Positions 5,923 to 12,291 of a stretch of DNA of 19,254 nucleotides are shown in pieces. The DNA lies in NCBI GenBank assembly GCA_023391635.1, contig JAEWAQ010000077.1, positions 1-19,254 on the forward strand, read 5' to 3'. A model generated the notes under the pieces. That model was not told the origin of the DNA. It saw only the letters and a list, made by a program, of their open reading frames with translations, and ran no database searches. Numbering within the stretch: position 1 is the stretch's first letter; each line of letters opens with the position of its first letter. This DNA is from Bacillota bacterium (GTDB taxonomy: Bacteria; Bacillota; Bacilli; Paenibacillales; Paenibacillaceae). A program made the position numbers and the translations under genes.

Positions 5923-6657
5923 TTACGCATACTGGCGCGATTCAGACAGACGTTCTACCGCGGAGATCGCAGTTGCCGATTCGTTGGTCTCGACGGCTTC
6001 CGGCTCGACCCTGACATCCGCAGGACCGGCCGCCATCAGCACCCATGCAGCGTACATCCGGCCAATCGCTCTCAGAACCGCCGGCATGAGCAACACCATG
6101 ATCGCGCCGATGCCCGCGGCCACCCATGAATACTCATATCCAGACCAGTTCGGGAACAGTATCTGCATGACGTCATTATACCCGAACAGGTCGAACGAAT
6201 ACAGTCTCATGCTGACTTGTTGAGCCAGCGGCGACAGTAAGACCGCCCAGGACGTCACCGGGAGCACAATTGCTAGCGTGAATGCCGCAATGCCGACCGG
6301 CAGCTGAAACAATCCGTACAAAATGCTGCGGTAGGAACGTCCTTGGCCGAGCACGGCAAGCAAATTACGCCACCCCGTCCATTCGCGCGGTTGATACACC
6401 CTGCTGCTGGCAACTTCGCCGGATGATGGCTTTACTCCGCTGTTTTGCCATTGCTCAACCTTGCAACTCTCGGCTTCCATCATCCGTCTACCTAATATCA
6501 ACGTTTCCGCCAGCAGCGGCAAGCCGATCAGGAAGACGGACAACGGCAAGCTGATGGATAGACCGGCCACGATCGTTACGAATGCGGCAATTCCTTTCGG
6601 AAGCGAGAGCAGCAGCATTTTCCAAGCTCGCCAGGCACTCGGTTTATTTTTCTTCAT
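5923..6657 (-). CDS. Stand-alone sensor-domain membrane protein
   Basis: This 244-residue integral membrane protein resembles the 'putative sensor' domain (PF13796 type) often found at the N-terminus of Firmicute and actinobacterial histidine kinases, here with no kinase attached. Hydrophobic segments lie at about residues 20-56, 112-146 and 175-210. The first two are related to each other: LPKGIAAF at 19-26 and LPVGIAAF at 119-126, each followed by a similar hydrophobic run, so the protein seems built from an internal duplication. The C-terminus is acidic and soluble. The ATG at 6657 has only a weak upstream purine stretch. The 14 bases at its start overlap the end of another open frame on the same strand (ends 6644), which may or may not be real. 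The ligand is unknown. A palindrome at 6745-6760 may regulate it. Confidence 0.65.
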   Translation of the reverse strand: MKKNKPSAWRAWKMLLLSLPKGIAAFVTIVAGLSISLPLSVFLIGLPLLAETLILGRRMMEAESCKVEQWQNSGVKPSSGEVASSRVYQPREWTGWRNLLAVLGQGRSYRSILYGLFQLPVGIAAFTLAIVLPVTSWAVLLSPLAQQVSMRLYSFDLFGYNDVMQILFPNWSGYEYSWVAAGIGAIMVLLMPAVLRAIGRMYAAWVLMAAGPADVRVEPEAVETNESATAISAVERLSESRQYA

Positions 6658-6744
6658 CGCGCATAACCACCATTTCCGTATCGTTTAATTTGATTTTACC
6701 CCGTATGGCCGCTTCCGCATCAGCGGCGCGCGCCGGGGGGAGCG

Positions 6745-6760
6745 CTCGACTTAAGTCGAG
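6745..6760. promoter_or_regulatory. Perfect 16-bp palindrome, probable operator between divergent genes
   Basis: CTCGACTTAAGTCGAG is an exact palindrome in the 180-bp space between the minus-strand sensor gene and the plus-strand carboxypeptidase gene. It overlaps the candidate -35 of the latter (TCGACT at 6746-6751, 17 bases before TACAAT at 6769-6774). Its size and position fit a dimeric repressor. The T run on its right (6761-6765) could alternatively make it a short terminator hairpin. Confidence 0.5.
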
Positions 6761-6768
6761 TTTTTCGA

Positions 6769-6774
6769 TACAAT
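6769..6774 (+). promoter_or_regulatory. Candidate -10 box of the carboxypeptidase gene
   Basis: TACAAT lies 17 bases downstream of TCGACT (6746-6751), which is inside the palindrome. The predicted start is about 60 bases before the GTG start codon. The match at -35 is poor. Confidence 0.4.
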
Positions 6775-6837
6775 AATGCAGCGTTCCTCCCTTGAGGCGG
6801 ACAGCATAAGAAATCAGGTAGTTAGGGGAGAGAGATT

Positions 6838-7758
6838 GTGAAAATGGGAAAATGGCTGCTTCTGCTGCTAATTGTCGTCGTGGGCGGAGGAGCGGCATAC
6901 CAATATGGCTGGTTCGGAGGCGACGGCGGCGATCGCGATGCACCTTCGGCTTCCGCACAGCCCGGCGCTTCAGAGACGCCGGCCGCAAGCCCATCGTCAT
7001 CTGTGCAGCCGTCTGCAGATACGTCCTCCAAACCAACGGATGATGTCCAAGCTAGTGCGCCCACGGACGGGCAAGTTTCCCCGGACGATCAAGCCGCGCT
7101 TCCGGCCTGGGCCGTCGACAATTTGCCGGGCGATACGATCGAGACGAAAGGCGAGATCGCCGTCGTCACGAATCCGGCCAGCGTACATGTCCTGGTCAAC
7201 AAGAAGCGCAATTTGCCGTCCGATTATATTCCGGAAGACCTGGTCGTGCCGGACGTCCCCTTCTCGTTCTCCGGCGACTCGCCGAAGAAGCAGATGCGCA
7301 AGGAAGCGGCTGCAGCGCTCGAGAAGTTGGTAGCCGCCGCGAAGAAAGACGACATTACGCTTAAAGCCGTGTCCGGCTATCGCTCCTACAAAACGCAGCA
7401 ATCGCTGTTCGACAGCTACGCCAAAAAAGACGGCATCGAAGCAGCCAATCGGTACAGCGCGCATCCCGGCCAGAGCGAGCATCAAACCGGTCTCACGATG
7501 GACATCTCAGGCGCGAGCGTCAATTACCAACTGACCGCGGACCTGGGTAAAGCCAAGGAAGGCATCTGGCTTGCCGAGCACGCGGCGGAATACGGCTTTA
7601 TCATTCGTTATCCCGAAGGCAAGGAAGACATTACCGGCTACACGTATGAGCCATGGCACATCCGCTACATCGGCGCGGACGCCGCAAAAGCCGTCTACGA
7701 GAGCATGCTGACGTTCGAACAATATTTCGAGACGCTAGAGGTCGGTGCCAAGCGCTAA
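6838..7758 (+). CDS. VanY-type D-alanyl-D-alanine carboxypeptidase (peptidase M15B)
   Basis: This 306-residue membrane-anchored zinc peptidase trims the terminal D-Ala from peptidoglycan pentapeptides outside the cell. A transmembrane anchor (residues 6-20) is followed by a Ser/Pro/Ala-rich linker of about 60 residues and a catalytic domain at about 100-300. Motifs: SGYRSYKTQ with Arg182; SEHQTGLTMDI with zinc ligands His215 and Asp222; and EPWHIRYI with catalytic Glu271 and zinc ligand His274. The set is complete. GTG at 6838 is preferred over ATG at 6844 because AGGGGAG sits seven bases upstream of it. No van resistance genes are nearby, so a housekeeping or cell-wall remodelling role is more likely than glycopeptide resistance. 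The last six codons and the stop are echoed in a short duplication just downstream (7761-7798). Confidence 0.92.
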   Translation: MKMGKWLLLLLIVVVGGGAAYQYGWFGGDGGDRDAPSASAQPGASETPAASPSSSVQPSADTSSKPTDDVQASAPTDGQVSPDDQAALPAWAVDNLPGDTIETKGEIAVVTNPASVHVLVNKKRNLPSDYIPEDLVVPDVPFSFSGDSPKKQMRKEAAAALEKLVAAAKKDDITLKAVSGYRSYKTQQSLFDSYAKKDGIEAANRYSAHPGQSEHQTGLTMDISGASVNYQLTADLGKAKEGIWLAEHAAEYGFIIRYPEGKEDITGYTYEPWHIRYIGADAAKAVYESMLTFEQYFETLEVGAKR

Positions 7759-7798
7759 TGGTCGGCGTGATGCTAGTGGTCGGCACCAAGCGCTAATG
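7741..7798. repeat. Imperfect tandem triplication of the vanY 3' end
   Basis: Three head-to-tail units start with GTCGG at 7741, 7761 and 7779 (20, 18 and 20 bp). The first contains the final codons and stop of the carboxypeptidase gene; the third differs from it at two positions and the middle one is more degenerate. Confidence 0.7.
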
Positions 7799-7804
7799 GC
7801 GACT

Positions 7805-7989
7805 CTAACGGACCGTGCGTCACTTATTTGGCAGATTTAGCGGATTCGTTGCATCTAACGGACAGGGGAGCGCTTATCCGGAGATTTTGCTCTCGATATC
7901 GCGCAAAACGGCCCAAATAACGTCTCGTGTGTCCGTAAGAAATTCGCAGCAACTCGAATCCATTCAATAAGCGCTCGTATGTCCGTTAG
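7805..7989. repeat. Four ~50-bp repeat units arranged as a 185-bp imperfect palindrome
   Basis: Two direct units start with CTAACGGAC at 7805 and 7855. Two inverted units end at 7939 and 7989, giving the same 50-bp period on each side. The shared core reads CTAACGGACA, then a variable 4 bases, then AGCGCTTAT. Units 2 and 4 match as inverted repeats over 7855-7877 and 7967-7989; units 1 and 3 share the core followed by TTATTTGG. The centre is the self-complementary CGATATCG near 7894-7901, flanked by TTTTGC/GCAAAA. The whole can fold into a cruciform or a long RNA hairpin. Confidence 0.75.
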
Positions 7990-8049
7990 CGGAGAATGTA
8001 GGCTCGTAAGGTGCTCATGCATCCGTTTGAAGAGAATCAGAATAGATCC

Positions 8050-8086
8050 GAACCGCTTTCAGCTCTTGAGCGGTTCTCTTCTTTTT
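8050..8086 (+). terminator. Intrinsic terminator, plus strand
   Basis: GAACCGCT (8050-8057) pairs perfectly with AGCGGTTC (8069-8076) around an 11-base loop and is followed by TCTTCTTTTT. It lies nearly 300 bases after the carboxypeptidase stop, so that message may have a long 3' UTR through the palindromic repeat, or the terminator belongs to an unrecognised small transcript. Confidence 0.75.
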
Positions 8087-8110
8087 GTCTCGGCATATCC
8101 CTTCGATTCC

Positions 8111-8175
8111 CCATACGCCGATATCCCCCTCGCTCAGGAACTCCAATCCTGAGTGAAGGGGATATCGGCGTATGG
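8111..8175. repeat. Long hairpin with 28-bp stem
   Basis: The outer arms 8111-8128 and 8158-8175 are perfect 18-bp complements (CCATACGCCGATATCCCC). After one mismatch the pairing continues for ten more positions (8130-8139 with 8147-8156, one G-T pair), leaving a 7-base loop. There is no T tract on either side. Candidates are a REP/MITE-like element, a processed RNA structure or a protein-binding cruciform. Confidence 0.8.
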
Positions 8176-8288
8176 CGGTTATTCTCGAGCAGGTTGTAGC
8201 CAATTATACGGTGTCGCGGTGCAAACACACGATTGGGACATCGGCGGCTCTTTCGCAAGCTTCAGGTGTTCGTCGAATCGCCACTGCG

Positions 8289-9818
8289 CTACTTTATCCG
8301 AATACTGTAAGACTGGCGGATATATTGCGGATAACTATAAATCGTCAACGTCAGCGGCTGCTTGTAATCCTCGTTATCGATGTAGTAGTAGGCGTGCTGC
8401 TGATTTCGGCCGCCTGCTTCGAAAGATGAAGTCGTGGTGACCGTCCCGCCCCGGTCCGCCATCTTATGCGCATGGCCGTCCGCATCCCGAAACTCACTTT
8501 CGAATAACGTATACATCATATAGTCTTCCTCCGCCACGTCGCGAAGTTCGAAGTCCAGCTTCGTATCGGCGGCGCCGCGCACGACATCATGGAGCGATAA
8601 ACGGTTATCCGGCGCCTGCAGCACTTCGCGTTTGGCCGTGTCCACCTTCACCTGCATCTTGTTCCGATCCAGAGCCCGGAACCAACTGCCTTCGATATGC
8701 AGCGATTTGGGCTGATTGAAATACGGGCTTACAAAATGGTACACGGGATGGTCCTTCACCATATTGCCGAGATACTGCTTCCATTCCGTGCCCTGGTCGT
8801 CGATCAAACGAATGTCGCCCGGCCCGAAAATTTGCATGCTGTTCGCTTCATCGTAGTCGAGATACAGCGATACACGCAGCGGAGATACGACGGCTTTGGC
8901 GAATGTGATCTTCTGACCTTCCACTTCGATCGTCTGATACAACGGATATTCTTGCTGCAAACCTGCGAACTTCTCTCGATCGATTCGGAAGCGGACTTGA
9001 AACACAACTTCGTCTGAATCTCGAATATCCGTTTCTGCCGAACCTTCCCTGCCCGCGCGTTCCATCTTCGGCTCATTCGGACCCGACTTGCGAACCAGCT
9101 CCAGCTTCGATTGCCAGATCATCTCGTCCGGGAAAACTTCATCCTTTCCCAGATTAATGTCCACCACACCCCGACGGATGACCATCTCGCCAATCTGCTG
9201 CACATCATCCTCCGGATATTGGTAGCTCATACTGACCGGCAGGCCCGTGCCGTAAATATCCGTTAACATGGGAGCACCGAGCCGGACATTGCTGTCTTTG
9301 GCCGGCAGCTCCGTTTCGTAGAACAGCACCATACGGGAATCGTCCGCGATAATACCCTGCACCGTCAGCCTGATGCCGTCATGCTCATCGGAGATGCCGA
9401 TCTTCTGCACGAAATCGTTGTCGAGCGCAAGTCCGATCCCTGGGTCCTGCGTATGGCGGATCAGATCGACGAACTTCTCAAACCCGGGAATGTCGCGCAC
9501 AATCGCGGCAAACGCCGGCGAGACGAGAATCGAGAACACGCATGCCAAGAGCAACAGACAAGCCGCGGCCGCACCGCCGATGCGCCGCCTGAAACGTAAC
9601 CGCCTGCGTCTCGATTCCGCCTGCCCGCGTCGAATGCCAACGTCAATCGCTTCGTCAATCCGATTCTGCATGGAATCCTCAACAAGATCGTCTTCAAGAT
9701 CGGTAGAATGGGCTCCATCCCTTCCCTCGACCGGCGTCGGCTGCGCATCATCCCTATTGGCGCATTCGGATCGATTCAATTCCGCACCTTCGTTTCTGTC
9801 GCCCTTCGAATCATACAT
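8289..9818 (-). CDS. Membrane anti-sigma factor, DUF4179 type
   Basis: This 509-residue single-pass membrane protein is encoded directly after, and overlapping, an ECF sigma gene. Residues 1-80 are cytoplasmic, charged, and contain the helix IDEAIDVGIRRG typical of the segment before the membrane in this family. Residues 81-104 form the transmembrane helix (GGAAAACLLLLACVFSILV, then PAFA). The extracellular part starts with IVRDIPGFEKFVDLI and runs on as beta-rich DUF4179 and DUF5643-like domains to about residue 505. Such proteins hold their cognate sigma factor inactive until an envelope signal is received. The N-terminal part is longer and more acidic than usual. The ATG at 9818 has a GAAGGAGGGGGAG stretch about ten bases upstream. 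No downstream partner gene is present before the repeat-rich spacer. Confidence 0.82.
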   Translation of the reverse strand: MYDSKGDRNEGAELNRSECANRDDAQPTPVEGRDGAHSTDLEDDLVEDSMQNRIDEAIDVGIRRGQAESRRRRLRFRRRIGGAAAACLLLLACVFSILVSPAFAAIVRDIPGFEKFVDLIRHTQDPGIGLALDNDFVQKIGISDEHDGIRLTVQGIIADDSRMVLFYETELPAKDSNVRLGAPMLTDIYGTGLPVSMSYQYPEDDVQQIGEMVIRRGVVDINLGKDEVFPDEMIWQSKLELVRKSGPNEPKMERAGREGSAETDIRDSDEVVFQVRFRIDREKFAGLQQEYPLYQTIEVEGQKITFAKAVVSPLRVSLYLDYDEANSMQIFGPGDIRLIDDQGTEWKQYLGNMVKDHPVYHFVSPYFNQPKSLHIEGSWFRALDRNKMQVKVDTAKREVLQAPDNRLSLHDVVRGAADTKLDFELRDVAEEDYMMYTLFESEFRDADGHAHKMADRGGTVTTTSSFEAGGRNQQHAYYYIDNEDYKQPLTLTIYSYPQYIRQSYSIRIK

Positions 9819-10347
9819 AACGCCGCTCCCCCTCCTTCTCGACCACGATCCGCCGCAGCTCGCCGAGCGCCTTGTGCAGCCAAGTTTTCACGGTGCCTTC
9901 CGGCTTCTCCAGCAGCTTCGCGATTTCCGTCAGCGTCATGTCCTCATAATATTTCAGGATGACGACGTGCCTGAGCTTGGGCGCAAGCCGATCGATCGCC
10001 ATCTCCAGCCGTAGCTTCTCGTCGAGCGCCAGATCGGCCGCCAGCGTATCCGGCAGTTGATAGAGCGGCAGCAGCTTGCGTTTGCGCTTCTGCTCGTCGA
10101 TACAATAATGAATCAGAATCCGCATGAACCAAGTATGAAAATAGCGAGGCTCCTTCAGCTTCCCCAGCTTGACGTACGCCCGGCAGGTCGCCTCCTGGAT
10201 CGCCTCAAGGGCATCGGTATCATTTTTCAAATAAGCGAATGCGACCCTATACAGCTTGTTCTTGTCCGCGCTGACCAGCTGGCGGAACGCTTCATGATCG
10301 CCTCGCTGCGCCGCCCGCACCCGCATTTCCAGCTCCTCCGTCGACAT
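9811..10347 (-). CDS. ECF-type RNA polymerase sigma factor
   Basis: This 178-residue ECF sigma factor directs RNA polymerase to a stress-type regulon. Region 2 spans about residues 16-90 (EAFRQLV, then KLYRVAFAYLKNDTDALEAIQEATCRAY, then FHTWFMRILIHYCID). Region 4 spans about 115-165, with helix-turn-helix LTEIAKLLEKPEGTVKTWLHKALGEL. There is no region 3, as expected. The ATG at 10347 is chosen because AGGAGG lies six bases upstream; two in-frame ATGs further up lack such a site. Its end overlaps the anti-sigma start by eight bases, a common arrangement for coupled translation. Upstream on the same strand, AAAACC followed about 17 bases later by GTC (near 10400-10375) may be a self-recognised ECF promoter, but this is weak. 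The closest named relatives in style are Bacillus SigV/SigW-like proteins. Confidence 0.92.
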   Translation of the reverse strand: MSTEELEMRVRAAQRGDHEAFRQLVSADKNKLYRVAFAYLKNDTDALEAIQEATCRAYVKLGKLKEPRYFHTWFMRILIHYCIDEQKRKRKLLPLYQLPDTLAADLALDEKLRLEMAIDRLAPKLRHVVILKYYEDMTLTEIAKLLEKPEGTVKTWLHKALGELRRIVVEKEGERRYV

Positions 10348-10413
10348 GCTCCGCCTCCTCTTCTCCCCCATTAGACTGTTAAATGGCGCAAACGGTTTTA
10401 ACTGCAAACAAGT

Positions 10414-10458
10414 AAAAACGACTTCGCCGTCCCCTTCGGGACAGAGAATGTCGTTTTT
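10414..10458. terminator. Intrinsic terminator between the exporter and sigma genes
   Basis: AAAAACGAC (10414-10422) pairs perfectly with GTCGTTTTT (10450-10458), and an inner stem GTCCC/GGGAC (10429-10433 and 10438-10442) caps it. The flanking A and T runs make it work on either strand. It separates the exporter transcript from the sigma operon. Confidence 0.85.
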
Positions 10459-10568
10459 ATCGAAGACGATTCAGTAAAGGACAGCTGATTTTATACTTTC
10501 TGAATCGTTAAAAATCCGCTTCAGGCAACCAGCAAGGGCTCCCGAAACGGATCCGATGATTCGCAGTT

Positions 10569-11810
10569 CTACGCCGATAAAGATACCTCCTGCTTGTTTG
10601 GCCGTCTGACCAACCCTGTGTAGCAAACGGCGGCAATCCAGGTCGCACCTGCCATCACGATGCCCATCGGCAAGGCGGTATGCGTCCCTGCAAGGCCGAC
10701 AAGCGGTGCGACGGCGCCGCCGAATACGAACGATAACACGCCCAGCAGCGCAGCTGCGCTGCCGGCCGAATGCCCGTGGCGCTGCATGGCGAGCGAGAAT
10801 CCCGTCGTCGTGACTAGGCCAACGCTGGCGACGGCGATGAAGATGGACATTAACACCGGGACGATTCCAGCGCCGAACAGCACGCTTGCCAGCAGCGCCG
10901 TGCCGCCAGTCGCGGCAACGGCAATTCCTACAACGAACAGCCGCCGCTCCGGAATCCGTCCCGCCATCCGGCCCGCGAACTGGCCGGCGCCGACGATGCC
11001 GATCGCGTTCATGGCGAAGAATAAACTGAACATTTGCGGAGAAGCTCCGTATAGATTCTGAATCACGAATGGAGATCCGGAAATATAAGCGAACATCGAA
11101 GCCATGACGAATCCTTGCGCCAAGGCTAATCCGATGAATTGCCCGTCTTTCAGCAGCGCACCGAAATCGCTCATCGTCTTCCCGAAGCCGCCGCTGGAAC
11201 GACGTTCCGCCGGCAGCGTCTCGCCAAGACACAGCAACACGGCGACCAGCATGACGGCGCCGATCGCCGCCAATACGAAGAAGACGCCGCGCCACGACAT
11301 GAATTGCAGCAGCTGCCCACCGATGATGGGAGCGAGAATCGGCGCAGCCCCGTTCACGAGCATGAGTGTGGCGGAGAACCGCGTCAGCGCGGTCCCGCTG
11401 TACATATCGCGCGATATTGCGCGGGAAATAACGATGCCCGCCGCGCCCGCAACACCTTGGATGAACCGGCAGACGATCAACGCTTCGATCGAAGGAAGCC
11501 ACGCGCATAGAAGCGAAGCCAATATATATACGAATAGACCAATAATAAGGGGAATTTTTCGCCCTCTCTGGTCGCTGACCGGTCCCGCTACCATCTGTCC
11601 GAGCGCCAGCCCGATCAAGCAAGCGGTCAGGCTGAGTTGAACCATGGACCCGCTCGTATGAAGCTCTGTCTCGATGTTCGGAAAGGCAGGTAAATACATA
11701 TCGATCGACAGGGGGCCAAACGCGGTAAGCGAGCCTAAAATGAGAATGATCGCAATGCCCGCGGACCGGGCAGGCTGCATCGACGACATGGCAGCATTCG
11801 GCATTGACAT
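10569..11810 (-). CDS. Bcr/CflA-family multidrug efflux transporter (MFS)
   Basis: This 413-residue, twelve-helix major facilitator transporter of the drug:H+ antiporter-1 type is expected to pump small drugs out across the cell membrane. The first helix ends in the Bcr/CflA hallmark SIDMYLPAFPNI, followed by MFS motif A, GPVSDQRGRKIPL, between helices 2 and 3. The antiporter-type segment MLVNGAAPILAPIIGGQL is in helix 5. Length is normal for the family. The ATG at 11810 is chosen because GGAGAAGGAG lies about seven bases upstream; the frame stays open far upstream but that part is not transporter-like. The gene has its own strong promoter (11869-11897) with an inverted repeat between promoter and gene, and ends in TAG before a terminator. 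The substrate cannot be told from sequence. Confidence 0.9.
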   Translation of the reverse strand: MSMPNAAMSSMQPARSAGIAIILILGSLTAFGPLSIDMYLPAFPNIETELHTSGSMVQLSLTACLIGLALGQMVAGPVSDQRGRKIPLIIGLFVYILASLLCAWLPSIEALIVCRFIQGVAGAAGIVISRAISRDMYSGTALTRFSATLMLVNGAAPILAPIIGGQLLQFMSWRGVFFVLAAIGAVMLVAVLLCLGETLPAERRSSGGFGKTMSDFGALLKDGQFIGLALAQGFVMASMFAYISGSPFVIQNLYGASPQMFSLFFAMNAIGIVGAGQFAGRMAGRIPERRLFVVGIAVAATGGTALLASVLFGAGIVPVLMSIFIAVASVGLVTTTGFSLAMQRHGHSAGSAAALLGVLSFVFGGAVAPLVGLAGTHTALPMGIVMAGATWIAAVCYTGLVRRPNKQEVSLSA

Positions 11811-11824
11811 CTTGCTTCTCCTTC

Positions 11825-11844
11825 TCCGATGAAGTTCCATCGGA
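11825..11844. promoter_or_regulatory. Inverted repeat in the exporter leader, candidate operator
   Basis: TCCGATG and CATCGGA are separated by 6 bases, between the -10 box and the Shine-Dalgarno site of the exporter gene. The spacing suits a dimeric repressor such as a TetR or MarR protein, although none is encoded nearby. It could also act as an RNA hairpin in the 5' UTR. Confidence 0.45.
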
Positions 11845-11868
11845 TCACCCGCTATATCCGATCCCCCT

Positions 11869-11897
11869 ATTATTGCGGGTCCGCCCGCTGCTGTCAA
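11869..11897 (-). promoter_or_regulatory. Strong sigma-A-type promoter of the exporter gene
   Basis: On the minus strand a perfect TTGACA (11897-11892) is separated by exactly 17 bases from AATAAT (11874-11869). The exporter ATG is about 60 bases downstream. Confidence 0.8.
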
Positions 11898-11962
11898 TCC
11901 GCAAGAAGGGCAGCATCGGATGGTTGCCGCCCTCCGCGACCTATCCTCCATCCTGATCCACG

Positions 11963-12271
11963 TTAGCCTAAATTGAACTGAAAGTCGCTGTCCTCCAGCG
12001 GTTCGACATGTATGGTTCGCACGTATCCGTTGCCCTACTTCGAGAAAAAAATCATGCTGCTTCGCATGCGTGCGGATGCCATCGAACACGCGCCAACTGG
12101 TAAATCTCTTCGACTTCCTCAGGCGTATACTTCCCGTACACATCCTCGCAGCAATCTTTTTCAATCATGTAGCGGACTTTGTCCGAAGCGTTGCCGCAGC
12201 CGGCGGATTGCACTGCGTAACCGAATCGGGCATAACGAAAACCGTCGGGAATACCCGGCGGTTCTCATCAT
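11963..12271 (-). pseudogene. Small gene at the operon tail, broken by about three frameshifts
   Basis: This short gene can be read only by switching frames. It starts MMRTAG at ATG 12271, with GGAGG ten bases upstream and 20 bases after the fucosidase stop. It continues in a second frame as IPDGFRYARFGYAVQSAG, then NASDKVRYMIEKDCCED and GKYTPEEVEEIYQLA. It continues in a third frame as VFDGIRTHAKQHDFFLEVG, and back in the first frame as NGYVRTIHVEPLEDSDFQF, ending at TAA 11963-11965. Each shift is in the same direction (one extra base, or two missing), near 12255, 12087 and 12033. Together they encode roughly 100 residues with a normal, acidic, protein-like composition. The family is not recognised. 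The first shift is the least certain, and the true start may differ. It was probably the last gene of the fucosidase operon. Confidence 0.55.
12240..12263 (-). terminator. Hairpin downstream of the fucosidase operon
   Basis: AACCGTCGGG (12240-12249) pairs with CCCGGCGGTT (12254-12263), 10 pairs with one G-T and a 4-base loop. On the minus strand it is followed by TTTTCGTT, a short weak T tract. It lies about 30 bases after the fucosidase stop, but also inside the broken gene, so it could be coincidental coding sequence. Confidence 0.4.
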
Positions 12272-12291
12272 TTCGTATGCGCCTCCGACGA

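Larger units (their letters stand above)
7759..8288. other. 530-bp gene-free spacer rich in repeats
   Basis: I see no convincing gene here. In order it contains the echo of the vanY end, a 185-bp four-unit palindromic repeat (7805-7989), a plus-strand intrinsic terminator (8050-8086) and a long hairpin (8111-8175). About 110 bases of unremarkable sequence then lead up to the stop of the anti-sigma gene. Short frames open through the hairpin on both strands because it is palindromic. Confidence 0.7.

Noticed and set aside
6644..6786. Minus-strand frame ending KIKLNDTEMVVMRDEEK and overlapping the sensor start by 14 bases
   Set aside because: The end looks protein-like and the overlap is suggestive, but no usable start codon exists downstream of the divergent carboxypeptidase gene and the frame crosses the operator-like palindrome. 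Not enough support to call a gene.
6838..7758. Glycopeptide-resistance gene cluster
   Set aside because: Only a VanY-type peptidase is present; no vanH, vanA/B or vanX homologues are nearby.
8011..8203. Short overlapping frames on both strands with near-identical products
   Set aside because: They result from the palindromic hairpin at 8111-8175, not from genes.
10471..11622. 383-codon minus-strand open frame overlapping the exporter
   Set aside because: Same strand but different frame from a clear MFS protein. The product is Arg/His-rich without hydrophobic segments.
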